Notes under the pieces: model-generated | The model's database searches: none | Told to the model about the DNA's origin: nothing | The model's input: the letters and a program-made list of their open reading frames with translations, nothing else | Shown here: positions 13,860 to 26,317 of the stretch, in pieces | How the letters are laid out: the number at the start of each line of letters is the position of its first letter | Position numbering within the stretch: position 1 is the first letter of the stretch | Program-made: the position numbers and the translations under genes | Assembly: GCF_014529535.1 (NCBI RefSeq) | Contig: NC_050735.1 | Location: 5,157,739-5,221,738 of the forward strand | Origin: Bradysia coprophila | Lineage: Eukaryota; Arthropoda; Insecta; Diptera; Sciaridae | Length of the DNA stretch: 64,000 bases | Direction: 5' to 3'

Positions 13860-14545
13860 AAAATTTTAAAAACAAACATCTCGCTAGAGCGACATGATAG
13901 CCCTCGGTGCTTATTTTAGTAAACTTTGGCCAAGGCTACAATAATTACAATTACATTATTGTCTATTCTTGCTATTGCTACGTGCTCAGTCCGTACGTCG
14001 AAAGGTGTGCAAAGTTCAATCTGCAATCTCTGGCCAGACGAAGAACGAACGCATGCATTTTGTTCATCCACTCACTGATCATCGGTAAGATCCATTCACC
14101 TGTGCTTCGCCCCCGTATAACATTCAACTTGAGGTCAACGAGACACAATGGTATTATCTGGATCAGATCATGCAGAACACCACGCTCGTACCATTCGCCA
14201 TTCAATGATGCCTGCCGTATGTTCAATGCTGTGTCCGATGTTATCGATCCAACGTTACCGCATAACCAATTCCGAAATGAGCTTCTACGTGTTCCCGATT
14301 CAGTGCTGAGCCAGTTCGTATTATTGTGATATTTTTTTTCCTTAATTTTCCCTAATTTTCTACTTTTAACTTTGACACGACGATCTTAATTTGTGACATT
14401 ATCGACGACCTAGTGATTCCTTTATGTTATTGTACCTTTTATGTTAATTTATTTGCTACCTAGTCCTACCTGTGATACCTAAGTTAAGTCCGCTTGTATT
14501 AAGTCGACTGAAAATGAACAATAAATGAATGAATGAATGAATGAA
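13860..14545 (+). mobile_element. Truncated LINE with reverse-transcriptase C-terminus
   Basis: The frame ending at 14329 encodes the region after the RT core: YVERCAKFNLQSLARRR, a hydrophobic LIIGKIHSPVLRPRI segment, then FNAVSDVID and FRNELLRV. This is the usual C-terminal pattern of jockey/CR1-type elements. After the stop come about 200 bp of 3' UTR and a (GAAT)n tail. Everything upstream of about 13.9 kb is missing, so this is a 5'-truncated dead copy. The clade is not certain. Confidence 0.75.
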
Positions 14546-16109
14546 ACCATGTCATACAAAATAGTACTATATTTGGCAGCTGATCCCTTTTGCTTGAAGG
14601 GGGACCTTTTTTTAGAAATTAATTTCTTAAAAAATCCATAAAATTCTTCAAATATTTCTTAAAATTTCTAAATTTTTAAATTAGCAACATTAGGAATTTT
14701 TAAGAATTTTTAGAAATGAAATTCTTAAAAATAGGCACTGTATGAAGTGTGTTGGATGATGTTGAGATTTTACAGAGGGAACACCAGCACTAGTATTGTG
14801 TCTGTGTGGAATTATATTCATTTGAAGGGAAAACCACTAGAAAAAAGGGTGTCAAATCAATTTCTAATTCCTTCAATTACTGGAATAATTTCTAATTACC
14901 GGATTAATTCCGTTTTTTGGCTGATTTACATTTTAATTTCTATTATTTCCAATATTTTCTATTAATTTTTAATAATTCCACGATATTTTCGGTCTACCAT
15001 CTTAAGCAGTTTCGTAGTTGCTGAAGTCTCCGATAATTAATAGGAAATGAATTACTTCCTTCGAAGGGATACTAGAAATTGAAGGATTTTATGCAATTAC
15101 AGGAATTACAAGGAATTGAAGGAATCGACTGGAAATACGAGAAAAAGGATATAAAAGGAAACAATCAGCGAATGAACTGTATTTTACACACCGAATAGCC
15201 AAGACCGGAAACCGGTCATCCTGTTTTGCATTCGTTTAGTTCTTTCGTTTATCATACTTATCCGTATTTCCTTTCATTTACGTTCAATTTCTCATATTTC
15301 CAGTCAATTCCCTGCGATTCTTTCAATTCCTATTAATTACCAGATGCTACGTTTTTCCTTCGAGGGTGTGTAATCAATTACCCGAGTAATTGCATTGAAT
15401 TGGACGTATACGTCCGCTATGAGTACAGGTGAGTTGGAGAGTAACTACTTCATTAATCAGACATTCAAACGATAATTTGGTATTTCAAACGCAAAGTTTC
15501 TCATCATTACAGTAGTTTGTCCTCAAGTAACTATTTTTTTTATGTTGTGACTGATTCTCATACTACTGGTCCTTCTACGTTCACGTAAACATGGTGAGCT
15601 TAGAATCGTAATGCTTTTAAGTTAAAGTTTAAACAAAAGACTGTAATGAATGAGAACGAATAACAAAACAGTCTCAAGTTATCGACACAGCTTTTTCCGT
15701 CGAAGAATGTAGAGTTACGTTACGCTGAGAGGAAAACAACTCAGATTATTGCCACTTGATGCATTAGGGTATCCATAAGATATGGTCTGTGGAAGCCTAT
15801 TCGGAAAAATCTTTTCTGAGTTGGGTGGGAGAAACATTCCCGTCGTATTTTCAAGGAATTTGGGGACAACTTTGATATTTTCAACATAAATGGTATTGAT
15901 GTAATTGAAAACCTTTCGCTTTTCGCAAAAACCTACTTCCCACGAAAAAATTCAACACAACAAGACGTTCATTTCATCAGATTTTATTTTGCCTACGAAT
16001 CCATTCATTTCTTGGCTTTTCCAAGAAAAACAAGTTAGTCTACTAAATTCATATAATATTCACTTGCTAACGAGTCTATACTGCAGTGGAAGTGGCAAAA
16101 TTATGCGGT
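14546..16109. other. Intergenic, AT-rich with weak inverted repeats
   Basis: 14850-15370 contains repeated AATTCCTTCAATTAC/GGAATTGAAGGAAT words in both orientations, probably a decayed palindromic element. No gene seen. Confidence 0.4.
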
Positions 16110-18086
16110 TCATCCATCTCTGGTTCTCAACCCCCAAATTGACGTTCGTCGTGTTCCAACGGTTGGTCGAGCTACGGCACTGTGAATGAATTTATTTATT
16201 CCAACTGTTGGGAATTTATTCTGGATGAGTGTTATGGCTTCATCGGACAATACACCAAATATATCTAAAAATAAGAGAGGCAGCGTTTCGTTGAGTGATC
16301 TGGAAATGTGAAGCATTAGGAGTGAGCGAAGGTAAAATCGACATGTGGGAGAAGAAGTCTTACATATATGAGGCCGGAGTTATATTGTAGCACCGTGACA
16401 TAGACAAGAATTCCAAACGTCTAAACTTTCTCAAGTATTCAATGCAAAGGGATGTTAAATTTACGCAGTCCGAGACATCCAATTCAATTAGACCCGGGCA
16501 TTGATTTGCCAACTCAGCAATATCTGCGGAAAAAGATTTTGTTTTTGTTTAACAAATGGCTATAAAGTTGGACTGATAAGGCGTACGATTGTCTGCCAAT
16601 GATTTTCGGCAACCGGCAATGTTCAAACGGATCAAACTTCTCGGCGCTCGTTTGATTAATGTATCAACGCATTCGGTATTCATTGATGTCCATGAAATGT
16701 TCAAATTTTCCAATCTGAAATTTTTCATTCACAAAATGGTTAGACCAGTCATCCATTCGGCCGGAATGATTCAACTTACGATTTCAATTCTAATAACAAA
16801 TTTTTTATGCCATATTTGTCCAGTCCGGTACACATAGTCATATTTAATGCTTCCAGTTGTCGATTTTTACCGATACCGGCACAGACTGCCGCATTGATTG
16901 GAATCGCCTCTAGACTGAGTTTTTTAAGGTTCACACATTTGGCGAACAGCTCCACCAATGATTGTTGCGATATGGTGGTCATGCTTAGATCCAAGTATTG
17001 CAGTTTATGGAACGATACTATCTTAGCGTCATCATCGACGAAAATTGGACTTGCAATCTGTTGACAAAAGATAAAAAAGCGAAGAAGTTAGGATGTCGAC
17101 CGTTTACGAATCGAGAAGACGGAGATGCTCGGTTAAACAGGAGCTCATGCAATTACCTTTGTTTGTGCCAATCGTACAACTACACAGCCTCTCCTCAAAA
17201 CTCTTCCCATCGCGCCAACATTTAAATTTCGTCCGGCCAAGTCTAACCGTCCCCACAACGACTCGTCGGCTGCAGCCTCATTGAATCGTTTCGAAACCAG
17301 AGCGCACCGCAACAACGCCTTCTTCGGCAACCATTGGAACACGGACAGAATAACTTCGTACGAAAGCCGTGAGAAATGATCAACACCGCTGCTGACCTGG
17401 GGCACCTTCCGTTGATAATAATAGAATGATTCGTCGGATGAAATGGTTGGTAAGTGTTTCTTTTGGGACGTATGCGGGATGGAATTCTGATTCCCAACGA
17501 CTGTTAAAGGACTTCTGCCTTTTGGTTGGCTTTGATTCGTGAACCGCATCATGGATGTGTTCAATATGGGACGACCTTCTTGTGGCTCGAAATGGGTGTA
17601 CAGTTCAATGTTTTCACACTTTGAATCGTCTGGTATTGGTGCTTTTTTGCTGGCACATTGATCGAGCTCCGATTCGGTAAGTACATTTTGTATGGAGTTG
17701 GTAATGAATCCGTTGGCCACTTCTTCGATAAAACTCTCGCATGTAGTTACGTACTTATGGGTCTGTGTTGATTCAAGCGATGGTATTCCATCTGCCATTT
17801 GATATTTATTTTCGTTTTGCGGTCGGGTCGACGGTGACAACTTCTGCCGTTTCCTATTCTGAAAATTTGGAAACATTTTCTGTTCATTTAAGGATTTTTT
17901 TTTCATTTCCACTTTGGGCGGCCATACAACAGGTCAATCATAAACTTTCTAGGCGCCAATAACATAACCTGCCTTGGGGATACGTAAACGAAAAAGAAAA
18001 ATGGTATCGGCGACGTAGTATACCTTAAATAATGGTCCGTCAGACTCGATATCGGAGTCAATATTGGCTCGATTGCCGGTCTCCAT
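16110..18086 (-). CDS. Skp2: S-phase kinase-associated protein 2 (F-box/LRR), Skp2 orthologue
   Basis: Six exons on the minus strand: 18086-18024, 17858-17157, 17057-16780, 16714-16587, 16523-16364 and 16299-16110, all with GT/AG borders and consistent phases, coding 506 residues. Skp2 is the substrate receptor of the SCF ubiquitin ligase that targets CDK inhibitors such as p27/Dacapo in the nucleus. The N-terminal ~180 residues are polar and divergent. The F-box lies at about residues 182-225 (LSYEVILSVFQWLPKKALLR and DESLWGRLDL), and leucine-rich repeats fill exons 3-5. The C-terminal tail has ARPTVGTRRTSIWGLRTRDG, close to the conserved vertebrate Skp2 ending. The protein is longer than the human form (424) because of the N-terminus. 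The start is chosen at the first ATG, which joins in frame to exon 2; the neighbouring UBLCP1 gene is divergent, 394 bp away. Confidence 0.93.
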
Positions 18087-18480
18087 GGTGCCTCATCAAT
18101 TAATTTATTTGTTTAAACTTATTCTTCAAATGTTACTGTTTCGGACAAGACGTCAATGATCGCGCATAAAATATTCTTTTAATAAAAACACTTTCCTTCC
18201 AGACAGAGTTCTTGTCGCCGCGTTATGTCAAAAACTCAATTGCAATGCTCGCCTTCGTTGTTTTTATTTCTCTTATCGATAAAACAGATTGGCGATTGCT
18301 AAGACATCTAGCAGATAACAACGAAATAGAATATGTCAGATTGAAATGTCAACGAAAAATATATTTTGAAAAGCGGTTGATTGAACGGCAACATAACCTA
18401 TTGAGAAGACATCATCGTCCTTACATACAAACAAACCGAAAACGAGTAAATTCTCGTCTGCTGATACAAAATTTCCAGTA
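18087..18480. promoter_or_regulatory. Probable shared divergent promoter of Skp2 and UBLCP1
   Basis: 394 bp separate the two start codons. There is no obvious TATA box. The + strand has an open frame through this interval that stops at TAATGG, overlapping the UBLCP1 ATG. A TTTCCAG directly before that ATG could be a 5' UTR splice acceptor, in which case the frame is intronic. Confidence 0.45.
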
Positions 18481-19862
18481 ATGGAAGAGGTAAAGGAGAT
18501 TTCCATTATCGTCAAATGGTGTGGCAAGGAATACGTTATCAGTGATTTGATCGATAGTGATACGGTCGCTGTTTTACGACACGAAATGTAAGTTCGTAGC
18601 TCTGTATGTTTGCATTTTTTTACGAATGCAATTTTTTTTTTCAATCGTCTGACGAATGCAATTTTTTTGATCATTGTCGCATTTTTAGCTTCAAAAAAAT
18701 TAACGTCCGTCCCGAACGGCAGAAACTGTTGAACTTGAAATACAAAGGTAATTTTTTGTCGTGGTTTTCGACAATAAAAAAAAATATTTTCAAATGTTCT
18801 TTGTTTACGCATTCCTTTATGTGTCAACTGAAGGTGCTAATGCAACAGATGACGTTAAATTGGGTTCGCTTGAACTGAAGCCTAACTATAAACTGATGAT
18901 GGTTGGCTCATTGGAATCTGATATCAAAGAAGTGGAGTCACGACCATTGGATGCATTAGATTCTTTGGTTGTTGATGATTTCGAGGACACTGATGAGAAG
19001 AAAGAAGTGTCCATTCATAACTCTGAGGTGAGCGTGACGGCTATTTTTTGGGTCAAATTTGCACTTACATGTTCGAATTTGTAGGTCTACTTGTCGAAGG
19101 TGAACAAGCGCATCAAAGACTACCAAGTAAAGGAGCTCAACCCACCGCGTCCGAATAAGAAACTCCTGGTGCTCGATATTGATTACACTTTATTTGATCA
19201 CAGAAGTGTTGCTGAAAGTGGTGAGTACATACAGTAGACATAGTTGTCGTTTCTCTAATTCATTTAACATTAACCGTGTCGACGCAACGATTCGTCAGTA
19301 AAGTCTAGACCATAATGGTCTGAACACGAAACTTTTCTATTCTGTTGACACAAATGAACCGAGACTGAAATATAGTTCTTACCTTGCAGCCGCCGAACTT
19401 ATGCGTCCATTCCTACACGAATTTCTCACATCGGCCTACCAGCACTACAATATTGTCATCTGGTCGGCGACCGGAATGATTTGGATCGAAGAGAAAATGA
19501 AAATGCTGGGCGTTGCCACACATCCCGATTATAAGATTTGGTTCTACTTGGACTCGAGTGCAATGATAAGCGTTTACATACCGGAAAAGGGTGTCGTCGA
19601 CGTGAAACCCTTGGGCGTGATTTGGGGCAAATATGCGGATTACTCATCGAAAAACACGATTATGTTCGACGATATTCGTCGCAATTTTCTCATGAATCCT
19701 CGTAGCGGTCTGCGAATCCGACCGTTTCGGCAGGCACATTCGAACCGGGACACCGATCGTGAATTGTTTAAATTGATGAAATATTTGAAGAAAATTGCGG
19801 AAAATTGTGATGATTTTGATCGATTGAATCATAGAAATTGGGAAACGTATGAACCGAAATAG
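18481..19862 (+). CDS. UBLCP1: Ubiquitin-like domain-containing CTD phosphatase 1 (UBLCP1 orthologue)
   Basis: Five exons: 18481-18587, 18689-18747, 18834-19027, 19085-19220 and 19390-19862, coding 322 residues (human 318). Family knowledge: a nuclear HAD-fold phosphatase that binds the proteasome through its ubiquitin-like domain and dephosphorylates the 19S particle. The ubiquitin-like domain occupies roughly residues 1-85 ([37 protein letters not shown]). The catalytic DxDxT motif is DIDYT at 151-155 within [15 protein letters not shown]. Further conserved blocks are [33 protein letters not shown] and [16 protein letters not shown]. All catalytic elements are present. A likely poly(A) signal AATAAAATTAAA lies about 70 bp after the stop. 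Confidence 0.95.
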
Positions 19863-20589
19863 TCACCTTCATAGCGTTGTTACAGTGGTTCAGTTGGTGG
19901 ACTCGCGATGGAGATTTATATTATGGGAGAAATAAAATTAAATTTCGTCAATTTCAGATGTGCGGCTGTTTTGTTTAATTAACGGTGTCACTTATTCCTT
20001 TTTCGACTGTTGTACAGGTAACAGTAAGCGACAAAAATTATTTATTGAAAAAATGTCTGCCCTTTGTAGACAGGTGCCGAACCGGCCATACTGGGACGAT
20101 TCCCGAAAGGCCTTTTGATTTTTGTATGCAAATTGTAATTTATTCGAGCCAGTGCGGCACTGCAAGTCCTCAAGTTTAAATTTTTTACTTGCTGCTTTAG
20201 AAAACGAAAAACAAAACCTTCGCCATGGGCATGTTTTGATTCGGATTTACGAGAACCTGATTTTGGTTGGATGTGAGCTAACAGAAACCGGAACTCAATT
20301 TTTCAAGTTCAATTTCAGACTTTAAAAGCAAATTCTGGTTTTCGATTACGTGTGCAAGATTCTAAGCAACTGACAGTTTGCCCAAATGTATTATCTCGGC
20401 CGTGACACAACGTACCAAAAACGAAATTGGTGTCAAATGAGGATAATAGAATGAAGAATGCAACTGAAAAGGAAACTAAGATAGAAAATTCACGAACCGA
20501 AAAATCATTGTAATGCGTAATCTACTATTGTTGTAACATCTGGCGTGCCTGACAAAGTCCACTTTTCGAATTATTCAACTTGTCAGACC
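19863..20589. other. Intergenic, no gene
   Basis: UBLCP1 3' UTR followed by AT-rich sequence without recognisable content. GTAATCTACTATT near 20525 matches the end motif of the palindromic repeats at 22.0, 30.1 and 38.4 kb. Confidence 0.4.
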
Positions 20590-21390
20590 TTCCAACGAAA
20601 ATTGTATTTTTAAAGTCCACTTTTGGCTTCACTTCGTTACTTACTAACTTGCGGGTTTTGGTTGACTCTACTAACTTCCTTCACTCGTTCCTGTCCTCGG
20701 CCAGACTTCTCTAATCCGCAACCCCCAATGATTTAGTATCTTCGACCACACAGTCTATCTCTCTTCTGTGGTCGCCCTCTCGGTCTACGTCCTTCAAATT
20801 TCCTGTCGAGGGATTTCTTGGCAGTTCTGTCATCATTCATCCTAGCCGCATGTCCCGCCCATCGGAGCTTCGCTGATTTTACTGCAACTGTGATGCAATT
20901 CTTCCCAAAAATTTCGGACAATTCCATATTCGTTCGTCTTCTCCAACTACCTGCTTCATGTACTGGTCCACATATCGATCTTAAGATTCTTCTTTCGAAG
21001 CAGTTCAGTATCTGCTCTTTTTTGGATGTCATGTACCACGTCTCGCAAGCATACATGAAGATGGGTCGAACTTATAGTTTTGTAGAGTCGGATTTTTGTT
21101 GCACAGGATACAAGTGAGCTTTTGAACAGGAGTTTCAGTGCATAATAGATTCTGCTTCCTTGCGTAATTCTCATTTTGATCTCCACCTCTATATCACTCG
21201 TTACGTTTAATGTCGAACCTAAATACTTGAATGACTACACGACTTCGAAATTGGACATACATGGATTTTCTGCGAAAGGAACAACAGTTGTAGAACAAAT
21301 GTCTTTGGCCTTGCAAAATCTACAATATTACATTGATCTCCATCCGCAACAAAGTCCGTGGGTTCTGGGTCTATGACTAAAATTCCCTTA
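20590..21390 (-). pseudogene. Decayed RTE-like LINE, reverse-transcriptase C-terminus
   Basis: Reading the minus strand, fragments in changing frames give SFKYLGSTLNVTSD, then EIKMRITQGSRIYYALKLLF, then MYACETWYMTSKKEQ, ERRILRSICGPV, KLRWAGHAARM and GRRPRGRPQ. This is the order of the C-terminal half of RTE/craniofacial-development-protein-2-like retrotransposon polymerases. It contains in-frame stops (including two where Trp is expected) and at least one frameshift. No RT catalytic core remains. Confidence 0.85.
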
Positions 21391-21760
21391 CTTCTTGCGA
21401 TATCAAAACTTGTATGATACTGTTTTCGACGTTGAAAAAGTCAAAAAATACCAAAACTTAATAACTGAACAATGTGAATGACTTTTAAATAGATCACTTC
21501 GAATTCCGTCTTAATTGGTTTATTGATAACATGGTAAACATAATCGTCTGTATTTTTGTGAATTGTAAATATATGTTCAACATGAATAGACAGTGAACGA
21601 CATAAGATTGCTTTATCGCCGAGAAAATACGAAGAATTAGAAAGTTGTCTATGCGGGCTCGTCTGTTGAAATCGGAAAACATTCAAATTTATTCATTGTT
21701 CAAAAATCATAGTGTTCAGTCAAGTACCTGCCTAGTTCCATAACTGAGCAACGAGTCATC

Positions 21761-24700
21761 ATGTTCTCGGACACAATCCCTCAGATTGATTGCTCTGCAA
21801 TTGCTAACGATTTCAAAAATTTGGACGTAGACAAACTGTATTGCGTAGCACAAGAATTTGGAACAGCGATGACGGGAATCGGAATGTGCTATCTGATTAA
21901 CCATGGCTTGGACATGAAGAAGGTTTAATTAATACTGCACACGGGAGATAATTTGATATCTCGTACCACGATGAGTAAAAGTATCCAAGGGCTTCAGCCT
22001 GGATACGAGATATCAAATTACTTCCTTGGTACAGTAATCTACTATAGTCCAATACGTCACACAGTTCAATTTTATGTTCCCAAACAGATTGAACGAATTT
22101 ATTCGGTGTCAAACAGCTTTTTCAATTTACCTTCGGAAATCAAATTGAAATATAGAAAAAAGGGCTCATCAAATCACGGATATAGCTGCCCAGGTGACCA
22201 AAGGTAAGTGCACATTATTTCCAGTAGAAATAATAGCTGAACCTTATCAAAGTTAGTACATTAAACACTTAAGAGTGATATCACCAAATCTTCAGGTGAT
22301 TGGGGAACAAGCGGTCTCCGATTTTAATAGTCGTTGGATTCGTCTTTGAATTTTAGGAAACACGTATCTTTCACTTTTTCTAAAAAAAATAGTTTTCTGT
22401 GAAAAGCGTTCAAAAGTGAAGACATGTCAGAGGGTACCGAAAACAGTTTTTCGACAATAACTCAAGATTTTTTTTTTAATTGTTGTAATGTTGTACGAAT
22501 GTCGGACTTGGAAAGACCTACAGGTAGAGTATACGCACTGGCTGATGCGAGTACATTCACGAGAGTTATGACTGAAAATATAGTGAATATTCTCAGAGAC
22601 CGCCTTCCCTGCAGCTCCGATGTTCCGCGGAACTGAGTATGGGGTGTTGTAGCTGGCCTCATCCACTATCGTTGCAAATATAAATTAACCCAGTACTTTT
22701 GGGCTGCAAGTCTAGGAAAAAAAGTTGTTGCCAATATAGATTTTTTCCTTCTTTCTGAGGGTTCAACTGCTGGAACAGCATCTAGAACGTTACTACGTTA
22801 GTCATTTTTTATCGTATCTAGAATTGAAAGACGAATCCAATCACTCATTAAAATCGGAGACCGCTTGTTCCCCAAGTTAAAAAAATCAGCTGAAGATTTG
22901 GCGATATCACTCTTAAGTGGATGGATCGGCACCGAATAGTACATTATGCTACTGGTGAATATGGCCAGCATTAATAACTCGATCGTATATTACACAAAAC
23001 GAGTGAAACGAGTGTCTATGTAATATAGAAGAGAGTATTATGCATGCCATATTCACTGGTAACATATTGTATTGGCGCAAACTATTAACTTATCGACACA
23101 ATAATGTCGGATTTATACGCTCTAGGTAAATAATAATGACGTCATGCGTATCGCACACTGTGACAGAATTAATGTTCGGTATTATACCCTAAAAACAGCA
23201 TTTAATGTGGATGTATTAACACGTATGCAATGAAAGAACTAATTTTACTATTGTTGCAAGGGTTTCTGTGTCCTAGAAATGTCGTAAGCACTAACGTTTA
23301 TTGCATACGATAATCATTTAATAGACGATATTACTGCTGGTAGCAGTCACACGCTTTCATTGACTCTGGATCCCTTACTCGGTTACTCCTTCCGGAACCA
23401 TTTAACACAACTTCTTTAATGTTTTTCCCCAATAATTATTGATTTAATTACTGCTCAAATAACTAATTCTGAGGATTAAAATTCTCATTATATGGACAAG
23501 TAGCTTGTATACAGAGGTCTCGGTATTGATCTCCACACTGCCTCCGTAGATAAACCACCCACTTTCTATTGGAATGCCTAATTATGAATGCCACGAACAT
23601 TTATGGTTCAAAATCTAGCAAGTATTTGCTTAAATTAAGGGTTTTTCTTCGAGTTTTGCATGAAAAAATACCTAAATTTTTTTCCATCCAATAAAAACTC
23701 ATTTAAAACCAAATTGTCGAAGAAAATACGCGAAAATTCTGCATAGAATTTCTGATTATACTAGTCGGTCATTTTTCAGCGTGTAAGCGTTAAAAAGTTT
23801 GGAACGGGCCTTCGGTACGACGTTATAAAGTCAAAGTTTTTTTTTTTGTCTTTAAGCCGATTTTTCAAACAGCTCTACCACAAAAACGACAATTTTGTGA
23901 GAGGCGAGATATACCTCGTTGAACTCGTAATGAAGCAAAGATTTCATGGGTATACCATACACTTAAAAAGTCCTGATACGTTGAATTTATCCTCCTATAC
24001 AAATTGTTTGAAGAGTTCGCGATTTCACTCATAAACGATTTATAGTTCTTGTAAGTAGCATGTGTCTGTAATTTATCATTCTTAATACGCTATAGCTTCA
24101 CCGAAAAAACTTTCGAGTTGAAAGAGCTGTGGGATATTTCTGCGTGCTACGTATACGATAACGATAAATTGCCGAATGCAGAAATACCAGCATTTCAAAT
24201 GGCATTTGATGATATCAGAAGTGACTTGGAACACATTGTAAAAGTACTGTTGCGCTGCATTGAAATATATTTGAATTTGGAAAGGGATTCTCTCATCTCG
24301 GCACACAAAAATCTGGGGGACCGAACCGTTAGAACTCATACACAAATGCGTTCTCTTTATTACGGTGTAATAAATTCGGAGGAACAGTTACCCACCAATG
24401 CTACAAGATTCGGAGAACATAAAGATTTTGGTACATTGACTTTTGTCATTCAAGATCTGGTTGGTGGACTTGAGGTAAAAAATGTTTGAAAAATATTACT
24501 TATTATGGAGATAGGTGAATAAACTGGGATGTCTTCTAGGTGAAAACATCGAACGGCAAATGGATTCAGGCTGTTCCTGTAAAAAATGCCATTCTCGTCA
24601 ATAGTGGTGAACTCCTCGAATACTGGACAGGCGGAAGATTTCACGCTGCAGTAAGTTGATCACATTTCAATTAGAAGAAGCGGTGTAACGGCTGAACACG

Positions 24701-24955
24701 ACTTATTGTTGAATTCTCTTAAATTTTCAGCCGCATAGAGTTAGAATCGATCCAGAGAATAATCGGACAAACATTCCTCGTCAGAGCTTTGTGTATTTTG
24801 TAGACCCGGACGGAGACACTGAAATATATCCAGCTCTACCAGTCTTACCACAAAAAGAAAATGATTTGCAACATTACAACAACAAAGCCATTGTTGCCTA
24901 CGTCCACACCCAGGACCGAATTGAAGCTTCTACGGTATATTCCAATCTAGATTAA
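21761..24955 (+). CDS. 2-oxoglutarate/Fe(II)-dependent oxygenase, isopenicillin-N-synthase-like
   Basis: Five exons: 21761-21922, 22088-22203, 24096-24474, 24540-24650 and 24731-24955, coding 330 residues with consistent phases. The N-terminal DIOX_N-type part contains IPQIDCSAI, INHG and FFNLPSEIKLKY. The double-stranded beta-helix core keeps the complete iron triad and co-substrate site: His201-x-Asp203 (GEHKDFGTLT), His258 (AAPHRVRI) and Arg273-x-Ser275 (PRQSFVYF). The family hydroxylates or desaturates small molecules; the substrate of insect members is unknown to me. Length is typical for the family. Intron 1 contains a hairpin repeat and intron 2 two palindromic transposons, all outside splice sites. 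The ATG is the first in frame, since no acceptor precedes it; an earlier non-coding exon is possible. Confidence 0.9.
21949..22020. repeat. Palindromic repeat, GATATCTCGTA family (copy 1)
   Basis: A hairpin with arms TAATTTGATATCTCGTACC and GGATACGAGATATCAAATTA and a GGGCTTCAGCC-type centre, followed by TTACTTCCTTGGTACAG and TAATCTACTATA. It sits 27 bp after the oxygenase exon-1 donor. Other copies are at 38.1-38.3 and 46.2-46.4 kb. Confidence 0.85.
22269..22916. mobile_element. TTAA-flanked non-autonomous transposon with ~100-bp TIRs
   Basis: The left end reads TTAAGAGTGATATCACC and the right end GGCGATATCACTCTTAA. The inverted similarity runs on through AAATCTTCAG, GGGGAACAAGCGGTCTCCG and TGGATTCGTCTTT. 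It is inserted in intron 2 of the oxygenase gene. The interior has no transposase frame. TTAA at both ends suggests piggyBac-like target choice, which is inference. Confidence 0.8.
22951..23060. repeat. Palindromic MITE in oxygenase intron
   Basis: Perfect 15-bp inverted ends ACTGGTGAATATGGC / GCCATATTCACTGGT about 80 bp apart, with weaker similarity on both sides (GTACATTATGCT versus ATACAATATGTT). The centre contains AAACGAGTGAAACGAGTG. Confidence 0.75.
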
Positions 24956-25593
24956 CGTATCCATCAATTCTGAGACACTTGAAGAGTTTCCTAGAGAATA
25001 GTATTCTCAGAATGCTCATAAAAAAACACGAACGGCAGCAATTCGATTGAGTTAATTTATATTGAAGAATTCTATCAAAAATGGTGCATCAGTCAACACA
25101 CAGCAACAAATGTTTATGATCTTTAGCCTCGAAGTGACGCTGGATACTCTTACTCCTACCAAATTTACCTAGGTAAAATGATTACCATTCAATAAATCAT
25201 TCAGAAATATCATTAAATCGTGACGACTGCATTTTCGTTTCAATGAGACTGAAATCATTATTCGTAAAAACTCATAAATATATTTGCGGTTGAAGCGCTG
25301 GGTACTGTAATTATATTGATAGGAATAGCAAAGGTCGCTTTTATGTTGTGTGGTATCTGCAATATATTTGAATAACTTAAGCGTAGAATTATCATTTTAA
25401 AAATGTTCAAGTTGATGGTCAATGTCAGTTGTGAAGTAATTCTATGAAAGTATGAAAACTTAAAAGCGGAATGTGGACCACATAGATTGTCAATTTGTAG
25501 GGAGTTTGATTAAAAATCAGATTTTTCTTGCATGGGCATCTGTGTACTTGATGGAAATCAAATATGAACAAATCAATAGTGGCAATTGCTTTA

Positions 25594-25740
25594 AAGCACT
25601 TCAAGCAAGAGGAATCATAGTCGACAGCTGCCAAATAGAGTACTATTTTGGATGAAATAGTTTTTTTTACAGTGTTTCACAGTTGTGTGACACACTGTCA
25701 AGTTTCAGTCCCCTATTTAGAGTACCACCTGAAGTACGTT
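25594..25740. repeat. MITE, CACTTCAAGCAAAAG family (copy 1)
   Basis: Left end GCACTTCAAGCAAGAGG, right end CCACCTGAAGTACGTT. It shares internal GACAGCTGCCAAATAGAG and CTATTTAGAGTACCAC with the copy at 48871-49019. Confidence 0.75.
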
Positions 25741-26140
25741 AGTAGTTGCAGAAGACCAATATAACTTATCCTTCGAATATCATTTTTACTATGAAGCCAT
25801 GATGGGACGTTATAGTATAAATGTAAAAACATTGGTAGAAGACAACATGGCCATACATTTTTGTACATTTTGCACAAAAGTGAGCCATCATGGTTTAATT
25901 GGGTAAAATGGATTTGAAAAATGTTTCGGCCAAACATATGTCACTAAGTTCTATAATGGGTCTTCCAGGTTGGTTTTATTTGAAATGACTTGATCTTTTT
26001 CATTCGATGTCATTCGTTCAATTTCACCATGTTAGGAGCCGTTCATAAACAACGTAACACAAAAACCACTCTTTTCGGTCACACAAAATGTATGAGAATT
26101 TCCAATAGTATGTGTGGACCATCACACAAGCCTAAAATCC

Positions 26141-26317
26141 AAGGTAAATATAGGAGGTAATGCCATTCAGACGCGCGGCTTAGCACATAAATTCGATGCC
26201 AGTGACATCTTTTTTTTAAATCGTTGACTACGATTTACTTGTATTTCACAAAAAAAAACTTTCGTGCCACATCTGATTCGGTTATATATGGCATTACCTC
26301 CTCACTATATTTACCTT
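26141..26317. repeat. Palindromic MITE, AAGGTAAATATAGGAGG ends
   Basis: 177 bp. Left end AAGGTAAATATAGGAGGTAA, right end TTACCTCCTCACTATATTTA then CCTT: about 30 bp of inverted similarity (GGTAATGCCAT on both). No coding capacity. Confidence 0.8.

Noticed and set aside
18212..18481. 89-codon + strand frame between Skp2 and UBLCP1 as a gene
   Set aside because: No recognisable domain, starts without ATG, and probably lies in a promoter or a 5' UTR intron ending at TTTCCAG.
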